From an uncultured Clostridia bacterium (lineage in GTDB: Bacteria > Bacillota > Clostridia > Christensenellales > CAG-917), in the NCBI GenBank assembly GCA_947581925.1, contig CANPWB010000010.1, forward strand, positions 1-56,949: a stretch of DNA of 56,949 nt. Direction: 5' to 3'. Positions 48,905-56,140 of the stretch are shown in pieces. Position 1 is the first letter of the stretch, and each line of letters begins with the position of its first letter. The notes under the pieces are model-generated. The model did not search any database and had not been told where the DNA came from. It saw only the letters and a program-made list of their open reading frames with translations. A program made the translations under genes and the position numbers.

Positions 48905-48933
48905 TTGACTTATTTTCCCGCCCTTGCTATAAT
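48905..48933 (+). promoter_or_regulatory. SigA promoter of tRNA-Trp
   Basis: TTGACT (48905-48910), 17-bp spacer, TATAAT (48928-48933), ~18 bp before the tRNA. Confidence 0.82.
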
Positions 48934-48951
48934 ATCTAAGCAATCAAACCT

Positions 48952-49026
48952 AGGGGAGTGGCTCAACGGTAGAGCAACGGTCTCCAAAACCGTCGGTTGC
49001 GTGTTCGAATCGCGTCTCCCCTGCCA
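48952..49026 (+). tRNA. tRNA-Trp (anticodon CCA), CCA end encoded
   Basis: A full cloverleaf: acceptor AGGGGAG/CTCCCCT, D arm GCTC/GAGC, anticodon stem ACGGT/ACCGT with loop CTCCAAA (CCA at 48984-48986), and T loop TTCGAAT. The discriminator G is at 49023 and the encoded CCA at 49024-49026. Promoter and terminator flank it. Its 3' half recurs in inverted form just downstream (49060-49087). Confidence 0.96.
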
Positions 49027-49029
49027 AAA

Positions 49030-49057
49030 AAAATCCGTCCGATGACGGATTTTTTTG
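49030..49057 (+). terminator. Terminator after tRNA-Trp
   Basis: AAATCCGT (49031-49038) pairs with ACGGATTT (49045-49052), followed by more T to 49056. It lies directly after the encoded CCA. Confidence 0.85.
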
Positions 49058-49357
49058 CACAGGGGAGACGCGATTCGAACACGCAACTATTCCGTTTCGG
49101 CGTTGCCTCGCGTCTTTGGTTGCGTCTGACACTCCGCTCTCGAGAATGAATTCTCTTCGCTCCGCTATTTTGCGAATCGCTGGCAAGAAGATATTTCGTA
49201 ATGACGGATTTTTTTGTGCAGGGGAGACGCGATTCTCCACGCAGCTCTTCCGCTTCGGCGTTGCCTCGCAAACTTGGTTTCATCTGACGATTCATTTTCG
49301 GAAATAAATTCTCTCCGCTCCGCTATTATTCGTATCTTTGTAAGATGATAAATCGTA
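49042..49357. repeat. Tandem ~158-bp repeat carrying inverted tRNA-Trp 3' half
   Basis: Unit A (49042-49200) and unit B (49201-49357) share ATGACGGATTTTTTTG, GGGGAGACGCGATT, a TTTCGGCGTTGCCTCGC-like segment, and CGCTCCGCTATT. In unit A bases 49060-49087 are the exact reverse complement of 28 bases of tRNA-Trp (48996-49023); in unit B only the first ~16 bases are kept. No protein-coding gene is supported. Confidence 0.75.
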
Positions 49358-49456
49358 TTTGTCGGGTTTATTTGTGTAATGGGGCAGGTGTTGAGGACGC
49401 TTGTTTTATATATTTACGCGAATTCTGCTCGCAAAGTGATTTGACACAAATCCCGC

Positions 49457-49484
49457 TTGCAAAACCGCGCGCGTATGTTATAAT
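49457..49484 (+). promoter_or_regulatory. Promoter giving a leaderless rnhA mRNA
   Basis: TTGCAA (49457-49462), 16-bp spacer, extended -10 TGTTATAAT (TATAAT at 49479-49484). The rnhA ATG starts at 49491, seven bases after the -10, where transcription should begin. Confidence 0.6.
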
Positions 49485-49490
49485 AGGCGT

Positions 49491-50000
49491 ATGGCAAGAT
49501 CAAAAAAGCACGTGGAAATATATACGGACGGCGCGTGTTCGGGCAATCCCGGGCTAGGTGGCTGGGCGGCAGTTTTGCTGTACGGCGCGCATAGGAAGGA
49601 GATAAGCGGGGCGGAGGCGGACACGACCAACAACCGCATGGAGCTTACTGCGATCATCGAGGGCTTGAGACAGCTCAAGGAGCCGTGCAAGGTCACGCTG
49701 TACAGCGATAGCGCCTATTCTGTCGATCCGTTTCTCAAAAATTGGATAGCGGGGTGGATAATGCGCGGTTGGCGCACGGCAGCGAAGGACGACGTCAAGA
49801 ATGTGGACCTGTGGCAGCAGCTCATTGACCTCACGCACGTACACGAGGTGACGTTCGTAAAGGTGAAAGGGCACGCCGATAACGAGCTCAACAACCGTTG
49901 CGACTTGCTTGCCCGCACCGCGATAAAGGAGCTCCAAAAGACGTTTCCGAAAGAGAAGGGGACTCTCAAACCTATCACCGAGATACCCGACGACATTTGA
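49491..50000 (+). CDS. rnhA: Ribonuclease HI
   Basis: A 169-residue RNase H1 that degrades RNA in RNA-DNA hybrids. The catalytic carboxylates are in place: Asp in 'IYTDGACSGNPG', Glu in 'NRMELTA', Asp in 'LYSDSAY', and Asp in 'GHADNELNNRCDLLAR'. The basic-protrusion Trp-rich helix 'WIAGWIMRGWRTA' is also present. A short C-terminal extension is seen. There is no Shine-Dalgarno; the promoter lies so close that the mRNA is probably leaderless. Tri-hairpin repeat copy 4 follows. Confidence 0.95.
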   Translation: MARSKKHVEIYTDGACSGNPGLGGWAAVLLYGAHRKEISGAEADTTNNRMELTAIIEGLRQLKEPCKVTLYSDSAYSVDPFLKNWIAGWIMRGWRTAAKDDVKNVDLWQQLIDLTHVHEVTFVKVKGHADNELNNRCDLLARTAIKELQKTFPKEKGTLKPITEIPDDI

Positions 50001-50131
50001 TTCGTAACAGCATACGGAGAAATCGGCAGGGAAGAATTGACATGCTGCTGGTTTTGATATAGAATATCCGAATGTTTGAACGGATATTTTGTTACATTAT
50101 GACAAAGTTTTTAAATTTTGCTCGAACAATG

Positions 50132-50287
50132 CGTAACGCCAATATCAAACTCTAACGCGAGAGTTTTGACTCTTGCAAACAATCCAAAAAGCGCGAATGT
50201 GGGCGATGAAAGAGCCAACATTCGCGCTTTTTAGCTTGGGGTGCAGGGGACGAAGTCCCTTGCCGGGGTGTGGGCGAGTAGCCCACA
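50132..50287 (+). repeat. Tri-hairpin dispersed repeat, copy 4
   Basis: First hairpin AAAAAGCGCGAATGT (50186-50200) with ACATTCGCGCTTTTT (50218-50232); second GGGGACGAAGTCCC (~50246-50259); third TGTGGGC-GAGTA-GCCCACA (50269-50287). The first stem differs from copy 1 on both arms but stays paired. It lies between the convergent rnhA and PadR genes. Confidence 0.78.
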
Positions 50288-50294
50288 AAATTAT

Positions 50295-52295
50295 TTAAGC
50301 AATGTGATACTTATGCGTGCGGTAGAGCAACCAATAGAATACAGAGCTTAGCGGCAAGTTGAAGAAGATGATCGCGGGGATGATGATGGACATAATGATG
50401 AGGTTCGTGTCATAGATGCTCGCGCCGAGGGCGAAGAAACCTATCAAAATGCACACCACCGTAAGCTCGATGAACAGCATACTTCGGTTGAGTATCGACA
50501 GTTTAAAGTTGAAATTTGCCCGCGTTCGCCTGTTCGGATTTAGAAGATACATCAATGTCGGAATGAGGCAGAGCACTGCGCCTACAAGTATGACAGGGAT
50601 GAAATATTTATAGCTGATACGTTGATACAGTGACACCCATGCGACGGCCATTTCAAACATGAATACGAGCAGTACGATGAGGAAAGTGTCGCGATTTATG
50701 CGATTAGATTGCAGGAAGTTGAATGTATAATATCCCGAAGTATTGCCTCTGTCATAGGGGCGCACGGCGTAACCTTTTGAATAGAGCCTGTCCTTGATGT
50801 CTGTCTCGCGCGGCTGCTCCTCTTGTAGGGCGGGGGGTTGATCGGAGGGATTGTCGGTTATGGAGTAGAAAAATTCGCGATAATTGACGTCCTCTTTTTC
50901 GTACTCGAACGCCTCTTCCTGCCTGTTTATGACTGCGGAGGGCTCATTTACGGGTTCTACATAAGCCGCGGCGGCTTGTTCCGCCTCTATCTGCCTCGAA
51001 CGCTCGTCCATGCGGCGGAAAACTTCCTCGATAGACGATCTGGACGGCTCTTCCGTCGCGGGGGCGACAGGGGCGCTGCTGCTTGACGCGACGTAGACAG
51101 GGGCATACGCGCTGCCCGAATATTCCGAGCTTGTCTCTAGCTTTGCAAACAGATCCTCCAATGTTTCCGTGGGCATGACCTGCTCGCGCGCGCGGCGATC
51201 TTCTTCCTCTTTGCGCAGACGCTCTTCCTCGGCGACGCGTCTAAGCTCCTCTTCCTTGAGCCTGCGCTGTTCGTCCTCGTATGCTTTAAGTGCGTCCAAA
51301 GCGGCGATACGCTCCTCTTCTGACTTTGAAAGTTGCGCCCTTACAGACTCCAACTCCTCGCCGTGACGGTATGCCTCGTCGTGAGCGAGCCTCAAAGCCT
51401 CGTCTTTTTGACGGAGCTGTTTGTCCGCGTCCTCGAGCTTTTGCTCGGCAAGTTTCAAATTATTGTTATCTTCGCGGGCTTTTTGAGAGAGAGCAGCTGC
51501 CTCGTCCTCGCTTATGCGGTTGCCATAGTGGTCAAGATAGACTGGTTTTTCGACTTCTACCGTTCTGTCGTAGGGAAGTGTAGCAAGTTTTGCTGCCTCG
51601 TCCTCGCTTATACGGTTGCCGTAACGGTCAAGATATACGGGTTTTTCGACTTCGACGACTTTTTCGACGTCCACGCGCCGTTCGACTTGCACCTCTACGG
51701 GCTTTTCAACCTCGACGATCCGCTCCACAGGGACCTCGACGCGCCGCTCGACGGGTACTTCGACGACTCTTTCGATCTCCACTATTTTCTCGACGGGGAC
51801 CTCTTTTTCGACGATAGTTTCAACGGGGACTTCGACGATCTTTTCTACAATCTTGTCCTTGTAAACGACTTCGGGCTTGGGCTCCGACTCGCGTTTGGAG
51901 TAGGGACGAAGCTCAGAGGCGTCGAAGGGAAGGGGATTTTGAAAATCGAACTCCTTTTCTGAGACGAGCTTATCCAGAATGGTGCGCGAATATTCATATT
52001 CGCTGCGCTCCTTCAGAAGATAGTCCCGTCCCGCCTGCGTGAGGGAATAGTATCTGCGCTGACCGCCACCAGTATCGTCGGGATCGCCGTCATACGAAGA
52101 AACAAGCCCCTGTTTTTCAAGACGCTTGAGTTGATTGTAGAGGGTGGCCTGTTTCAGCGTATACTGACCCGTGCTCCTGTCCTCGATCTCCTTCAGGATC
52201 TCATAACCGTACTTGTCGTTTTCAACGAGGCAACCGAGGATTATCGTGATGACATTGCCGCGGATAAGGTCGCTGTTGACTGATGAGATATCCAT
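50295..52295 (-). CDS. PadR-type wHTH fused to repeat/coiled coil and four-span membrane domain
   Basis: A 666-residue protein with a modular layout. Residues ~8-100 form a PadR-like winged helix: 'LIRGNVITIILGCLVENDKYGYEILKEIE', 'TLKQATLYNQLKRLEKQGLV', 'GGGQRRYYSLTQAGRDYL'. Residues ~143-255 are a valine/glutamate periodic repeat of the type V-E-V-P-V-E-R-x. It includes two copies of 'YLDRYGNRISEDEAA', one with H for the second R. Residues ~270-375 are a charged coiled coil, followed by a linker to ~530. Four membrane spans follow at ~537-556, 564-585, 606-627 and 631-657. The DNA-binding domain should be cytoplasmic, tethered to the membrane. GGAG eight bases upstream selects ATG 52295. PadR proteins are normally ~110-180 residues and soluble. 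Confidence 0.8.
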   Translation of the reverse strand: MDISSVNSDLIRGNVITIILGCLVENDKYGYEILKEIEDRSTGQYTLKQATLYNQLKRLEKQGLVSSYDGDPDDTGGGQRRYYSLTQAGRDYLLKERSEYEYSRTILDKLVSEKEFDFQNPLPFDASELRPYSKRESEPKPEVVYKDKIVEKIVEVPVETIVEKEVPVEKIVEIERVVEVPVERRVEVPVERIVEVEKPVEVQVERRVDVEKVVEVEKPVYLDRYGNRISEDEAAKLATLPYDRTVEVEKPVYLDHYGNRISEDEAAALSQKAREDNNNLKLAEQKLEDADKQLRQKDEALRLAHDEAYRHGEELESVRAQLSKSEEERIAALDALKAYEDEQRRLKEEELRRVAEEERLRKEEEDRRAREQVMPTETLEDLFAKLETSSEYSGSAYAPVYVASSSSAPVAPATEEPSRSSIEEVFRRMDERSRQIEAEQAAAAYVEPVNEPSAVINRQEEAFEYEKEDVNYREFFYSITDNPSDQPPALQEEQPRETDIKDRLYSKGYAVRPYDRGNTSGYYTFNFLQSNRINRDTFLIVLLVFMFEMAVAWVSLYQRISYKYFIPVILVGAVLCLIPTLMYLLNPNRRTRANFNFKLSILNRSMLFIELTVVCILIGFFALGASIYDTNLIIMSIIIPAIIFFNLPLSSVFYWLLYRTHKYHIA

Positions 52296-52432
52296 TACAT
52301 CTGCTCCATTTGCCTTATATGGATATTTTAGCAAACTATTATGAATAAGTCAATATTCTATAATACTTTATATGCATATTCTTGCGACATTTCGGGAGAT
52401 AATGTCCGATAAACGCAAAATTTTGTCGATTA

Positions 52433-53500
52433 TCACTTGTCGTCACGCAGTTTAACGACGCTCGCTGCTATCTTGCGGTGGTCCTCCTCTATGGCGGCGT
52501 AGTGTTTTTTGGTGGTGTTTACGTCGCGGTGTCCCAGCACGTCCGCCACCATATAGATGTCACCCGTAGCGCGGTAGAGATTTGTGCCGAAGGTACTGCG
52601 CAACTTGTGCGGGGAGATGCGCTTGAGTGGCGCCGCGCTGCCCGCGTACTTCTTGACGAGGTTTTCCACGGCGCGCACGGATATGCGCGAGACCTGCAGG
52701 GAGAGGAATAGGGCGTCGCGGTCGCGTATCACGGTCTTTTCGCAGCGGTCAATGAGCGCGCGCCTCTCGCCCTCGATATAGGTCTGAAGCGCCTCGGCAA
52801 CCTCGTCACCAAAATACAATATGGCGCGATTGCCGCCCTTTCTTGTGACAGTGAAAGCGTTTGTCTCAAAATCTATATCCGTCAGATTGAGCCCCACGCA
52901 TTCGCTGACGCGGATGCCCGTGCCGAGCAGCAGGGTAAGGATGGCGACGTCGCGCGCGCGAGTGTTGCGCTGTATCTTGCGCTGGTGCTCGCTCATGCCG
53001 GACCCTGTCTCTGCGGCGTTGAGAATGCGCTCAACCTCGCGCGGCTCTAAGCGGATGATGTCCTTGTCATGCTGTTTGGGCATTGCGAGTTTCGCCGCTA
53101 TGTTGGCAGGTATGCGGTCATGATTGAAGTAATATTTGAAAAACGTGCGCACTGTGGAGAGTTTTCTCGCCTTGCCGCGCTCGCCGTTGGTGTAATCCTT
53201 GCCTTCAAAAGTGTAATAGCTCAAATATTCCATAAAGGATTCGAGATTTGTGAGCGTGACTTTTGAAAGATCGTCCACCGTGAAGTCCAAAACGCTGCCG
53301 TAGCCTCTGAAAGCGCGGACATTATTCAAAAGATAGTCAAAGAATATGCGCAGATCGTATGCGTAATTGAGGCGAGTGAGGACAGTCGTCTGCGATTCTA
53401 TGCCCACAAAAAATTCATCGCAAAACTCAGGCAACTGATCGCGTAGCTCGCGCAGCCGTTTTGTGAGCGTCTTGTCTCTTTCGCTGAAATAATTTGCCAT
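52433..53500 (-). CDS. Tyrosine recombinase, XerC/XerD type
   Basis: A 355-residue site-specific recombinase. The N-terminal SAM-like core-binding domain (~35-160) precedes the catalytic domain. The active site is complete: Arg in 'LLLGTGIRVSECVGL', Lys in 'VTRKGGNRAI', H-x-x-R in 'SPHKLRSTFGT', and 'LGHRDVNTTKKHYA' with the second His and the nucleophilic Tyr. It is longer than XerD (~295 residues), mainly at the N terminus. The lack of nearby phage genes fits chromosome-dimer resolution, but it may be another integrase. I use ATG 53500 because the upstream GTG 53527 lies right after the -10 element. A promoter lies at 53532-53560. Confidence 0.85.
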   Translation of the reverse strand: MANYFSERDKTLTKRLRELRDQLPEFCDEFFVGIESQTTVLTRLNYAYDLRIFFDYLLNNVRAFRGYGSVLDFTVDDLSKVTLTNLESFMEYLSYYTFEGKDYTNGERGKARKLSTVRTFFKYYFNHDRIPANIAAKLAMPKQHDKDIIRLEPREVERILNAAETGSGMSEHQRKIQRNTRARDVAILTLLLGTGIRVSECVGLNLTDIDFETNAFTVTRKGGNRAILYFGDEVAEALQTYIEGERRALIDRCEKTVIRDRDALFLSLQVSRISVRAVENLVKKYAGSAAPLKRISPHKLRSTFGTNLYRATGDIYMVADVLGHRDVNTTKKHYAAIEEDHRKIAASVVKLRDDK

Positions 53501-53531
53501 AATAAAAATTTCCCTTAGCTTTTTCACGTAT

Positions 53532-53560
53532 ATTATAGATATCTATTCGCAAAAAGTAAA
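53532..53560 (-). promoter_or_regulatory. Promoter of the Xer-type recombinase gene
   Basis: On the minus strand TTTACT (53555-53560), 17-bp spacer, perfect TATAAT (53532-53537). Confidence 0.75.
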
Positions 53561-53586
53561 GAGTATTTTTATAATTATTTACAAAA

Positions 53587-53609
53587 ATAATCCTGCAAAG
53601 CAGGATTAT
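53587..53609. repeat. Perfect 10-bp stem-loop in the recombinase-leader region
   Basis: ATAATCCTGC (53587-53596), loop AAA, GCAGGATTAT (53600-53609). AT-rich palindromic DNA follows (AAAATTTTTT/AAAAAATTTT near 53620-53642). It could be a terminator, an operator or a recombinase site; no dif-like sequence was recognised. Confidence 0.5.
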
Positions 53610-53713
53610 CGTCAACAAAAATTTTTTATCAAAAAATTTTGCGAATAGTTTTTGCTTCAAAAATTTCTACTTTTCGCATTATATAGCGGGGCAGATCGCA
53701 GCCATAGTATCTG

Positions 53714-53742
53714 TTGACAATCTTTTTTGAGAATGATATTAT
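53714..53742 (+). promoter_or_regulatory. Promoter of the 53.75 kb structured leader
   Basis: Perfect TTGACA (53714-53719), 17-bp spacer, TATTAT (53737-53742). The predicted start (~53748) is the first base of the outer stem of the RNA below. Confidence 0.75.
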
Positions 53743-53746
53743 AAAA

Positions 53747-53908
53747 GCACCACAAATTCGGAATAAATTTCTAAGAAGGCACTTATCTTTTGATAACAAG
53801 TGCATTTCTTGGCGTGCTTTCTTAGAATGATAGCGGATTTGTGGTGAATCTGAAAGAATGCACTTGTTATATTTATGATTTGCGCGTTCTTTTGGGCGCG
53901 CCTTTTGT
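53747..53908 (+). ncRNA. Candidate structured RNA / leader of the lipoprotein gene
   Basis: P1 pairs 53748-53760 with 53834-53846 (13 bp, one wobble). P2 pairs 53769-53782 with 53814-53827 (14 bp). P3 is TTATC-TTTT-GATAA (53783-53796). A small CAAG/CTTG stem (53797-53800/53808-53811) gives a branched core. Bases 53793-53806 are also perfectly complementary over 14 nt to 53857-53870, which would break P3 and compete with P2. A GCGCG/CGCGC hairpin with CTTTTGTTT (53882-53909) looks like a terminator. It could be a regulatory leader or a ~160-nt small RNA. No known RNA family was recognised. Confidence 0.55.
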
Positions 53909-54011
53909 TTACTGTCAATTTTATTCGCCGCAATAGAGCGTCGTTTAGAAATGTAAATCTGCGCGCAAAAACCCGAATCATATTGCGCTATACGCGCACA
54001 AGGAGGATCAT

Positions 54012-54848
54012 ATGAAGCAAAACAAGAGAACTACAATTTTCAAACTTGCACTGCTTATCGTCTGCATAGCCGTGCTCGCCATCGCGCTCGTCGCCTGCGG
54101 GGAGAAAGACAAAAACTCCGAGAATAATAGTCATAACGATGAAGACGGATCGTTGGTAAGTCAGGATGAAATGAACACATATTTGGCATACTTTCTAGCA
54201 TATGGAAGGAAAGAGTCAACTTTTATGTTATATTATTCATTACTTAAAGCAGGAGGTGTTGCGGGAATAAATAACGATTGTATGGAGTTGGGTATTTCAA
54301 TAAGTGGTAGTAACAATATTTTTACTGCATTTATTTTTAATAATTCAACCAGCGCGACAGTTGCATATGAATCTCTCAAAAATGAAAATAGACTGGGTGA
54401 TTTTGAGAATGTTATGACACATGGATCAGGTTCGGAACTAATTGGGAATAAGATAATTATAGATTATCCACAGGGATACTATAGAAATGTGGTTTTGAAA
54501 TCGGAATTGCCAAGTGACATTTCGAAACCTTGTGTAGATTTTATGTATGATGTGGTGAAAAATATCTTTGAAAATAACAATGAAAACAAATATGCCGTTA
54601 TGATAGATCAAAATTCTTATTCAGATGAAAAACACAATAATTTATATAGATTTCAAGCAATATTTTTTGATCAGGATAATAATGTGATCCAGAATTATAT
54701 AATGACAAACGATTCGTTGATAGTGAAAGAATATAGAGAAAAATTTCCTAAAATTTATGACGAATATACTGATGATAGCTATATGGATTTTGATAGAGAA
54801 AAAGGCTATGTTTTCGCAAAATTGATTGAAAAATTCGATGAAAAATAA
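54012..54848 (+). CDS. Lipoprotein of unknown function
   Basis: A 278-residue secreted lipoprotein. The basic start and hydrophobic core 'FKLALLIVCIAVLAIALVAC' end in a lipobox with the modifiable Cys at ~29, a substrate for LspA. An Asn/Asp/Ser-rich spacer follows. The mature domain has no motif I recognise; it is rich in Asn, Tyr, Asp and Lys and has alternating strands and helices. Coding DNA is clearly more AT-rich than the flanking sporulation genes after the signal peptide, suggesting a different origin. AAGGAGG precedes the ATG, with a small hairpin (TGCGCG/CGCGCA) just before it. The structured leader at 53747 may control it. Confidence 0.75.
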   Translation: MKQNKRTTIFKLALLIVCIAVLAIALVACGEKDKNSENNSHNDEDGSLVSQDEMNTYLAYFLAYGRKESTFMLYYSLLKAGGVAGINNDCMELGISISGSNNIFTAFIFNNSTSATVAYESLKNENRLGDFENVMTHGSGSELIGNKIIIDYPQGYYRNVVLKSELPSDISKPCVDFMYDVVKNIFENNNENKYAVMIDQNSYSDEKHNNLYRFQAIFFDQDNNVIQNYIMTNDSLIVKEYREKFPKIYDEYTDDSYMDFDREKGYVFAKLIEKFDEK

Positions 54849-54965
54849 GCATTTCACATTCAAGGTCGAGTGCTCGGACGAAACGATAACATATTCGCAC
54901 GAATGAATGACAGATATATCGACAAATGCGTAAATCGCAATGGTTTGATGTGAAGTCAAACATCA

Positions 54966-54993
54966 AAAAGACAAGCAAAATGCTTGTCTTTTT
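54966..54993. terminator. Bidirectional terminator between the lipoprotein gene and sigF
   Basis: AAAAGACAAGC (54966-54976) pairs perfectly with GCTTGTCTTTT (54982-54992), with A- and T-runs on either side. It reaches the sigF stop codon and can serve both convergent units. Confidence 0.88.
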
Positions 54994-55709
54994 CAATCTT
55001 CAATATCTTGCTTGAACTGTTTGAGTATCTTTGCTTCTATGCGGCTGACCTGCACTTGACTTACTCCGAGTTCGCGGGCGACCTCGCTTTGAGTCTTGTC
55101 GCGGAAGTAGCGCAATACGATTATCTTCTTTTCGCGTTCGGGCAGGGAAGTTATCAACTCTTTCAGCATAAGCTCGTCGAGGCTCTCGTCGGGAGAGGCG
55201 TCGCCCTGTATTCTGTCGCCCAGCGGCGTGCCGTCGTCGTCGCCTACGGTATCGGACAGCGAAACGAGATAGTGCGTCGTGTCGAGGGCGAAAACTATGT
55301 CCTGCGCGTCCACTTCGAAATGCGTGGCGAGCTCGTCCACGTCGGGTTCGGCGCGTCCCGCCTTGAGCTCCTCGTCGATATAGCGGCTTATCTTTGTGGC
55401 GAGCGTCTTTGCCCAGCGCGAGACCTTGACGGCGCCGTCGTCGCGCAGAAATCGCTTTATCTCGCCGCTTATCATGGGCACGGCGTACGTGGAAAAGCGC
55501 ACCCCGAACGCCTCGTCGAAGTTGGACATAGCCTTTACAAAACCCATAGCGCCGAGTTGCATGAGGTCGTCGTATTCCAGCCGCCCCTTAAACCGCTTGA
55601 CTATGGACTTGATGAGGGGGGTGTTTTCGGATATAAGTTTTTCCTTCGCGCTCTCGTCTCCCGCTTTTGCGGCGGCGAGCAGGGCGAGGGTCTCCTCGTG
55701 ACTCAGCAT
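54993..55709 (-). CDS. sigF: RNA polymerase sporulation sigma factor SigF
   Basis: A 238-residue early forespore sigma factor. Region 2 has 'LIKSIVKRFKGRLEYDDLMQLGAMGFVKAM' and 'FSTYAVPMISGEIKRFLRDDG'. Region 3 and linker follow, and the region 4 helix-turn-helix is 'QSEVARELGVSQVQVSRIEAK'. Its position as third gene after spoIIAA and spoIIAB gives the identity. It overlaps spoIIAB by 7 bp. It is held inactive by SpoIIAB until SpoIIAA is dephosphorylated in the forespore. SpoIIE is not in the window. Confidence 0.95.
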   Translation of the reverse strand: MLSHEETLALLAAAKAGDESAKEKLISENTPLIKSIVKRFKGRLEYDDLMQLGAMGFVKAMSNFDEAFGVRFSTYAVPMISGEIKRFLRDDGAVKVSRWAKTLATKISRYIDEELKAGRAEPDVDELATHFEVDAQDIVFALDTTHYLVSLSDTVGDDDGTPLGDRIQGDASPDESLDELMLKELITSLPEREKKIIVLRYFRDKTQSEVARELGVSQVQVSRIEAKILKQFKQDIED

Positions 55710-56131
55710 GACTTGAACACCTTCCGCATCGTGACAGTAGTGCCTTCGCCGACCTTTGACGTCACGCTCATGCCGTCCGTGAAGGTTTGGATGATAGTGA
55801 ATCCCATGCCGCTGCGTTCGTCGCCCGGAGAGGTGGTGAAGAAGGGCTCGAGGGCGGCGTCGAGGTCCTCTATACCTTTGCCGTAGTCCTCGACTATGAC
55901 GTCAACCGTGCGAGTATCGCTGTCCGCCTCGCAATGCAGCTTGATGAGACCCACCTCGTTTGGATAGGCGTGTACAATGGCGTTTGTGACCGCCTCGCTC
56001 ACTGCCGTTTTCAAGTCGTTTATCTCCTCGATGTCGGGGGAGCATATCACGGAAAACGCCGCGACCGCGCTTCTTGCAAAGGCTTCGTTCCTGCCGTCCG
56101 AGGGCATTGTCATATCAAAAAAATTTTTCAT
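55703..56131 (-). CDS. spoIIAB: Anti-sigma-F factor and serine kinase SpoIIAB
   Basis: A 142-residue GHKL-fold kinase that binds SigF and phosphorylates SpoIIAA. The start 'MKNFFDMTMPSDGRNEAFARSAVAAF' parallels Bacillus SpoIIAB ('[26 protein letters not shown]'). The N box is 'LKTAVSEAVTNAIVHAYP', the G1 box 'VIVEDYGKGIED' and the G2 box 'RSGMGFTIIQTF'. ATG 56131 has AGGAG five bases upstream; the GTG six bases earlier overlaps that site. Confidence 0.95.
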   Translation of the reverse strand: MKNFFDMTMPSDGRNEAFARSAVAAFSVICSPDIEEINDLKTAVSEAVTNAIVHAYPNEVGLIKLHCEADSDTRTVDVIVEDYGKGIEDLDAALEPFFTTSPGDERSGMGFTIIQTFTDGMSVTSKVGEGTTVTMRKVFKSC

Positions 56132-56140
56132 AACCACTCC

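Noticed and set aside
48950-49295. Overlapping minus-strand frames across the tRNA-Trp region
   Set aside because: They translate the tRNA and its inverted copies and have no coding support.
52433-53500. Integrase of a mobile element
   Set aside because: The protein is a tyrosine recombinase, but there are no phage or conjugation genes, no direct-repeat att sites and the tRNA-Trp copies are inverted and 3 kb away, so a Xer-like housekeeping role is as likely.
53540-53660. dif recombination site near the Xer-type gene
   Set aside because: AT-rich inverted repeats are present, but no 28-bp sequence close to known dif half-sites could be found by eye.
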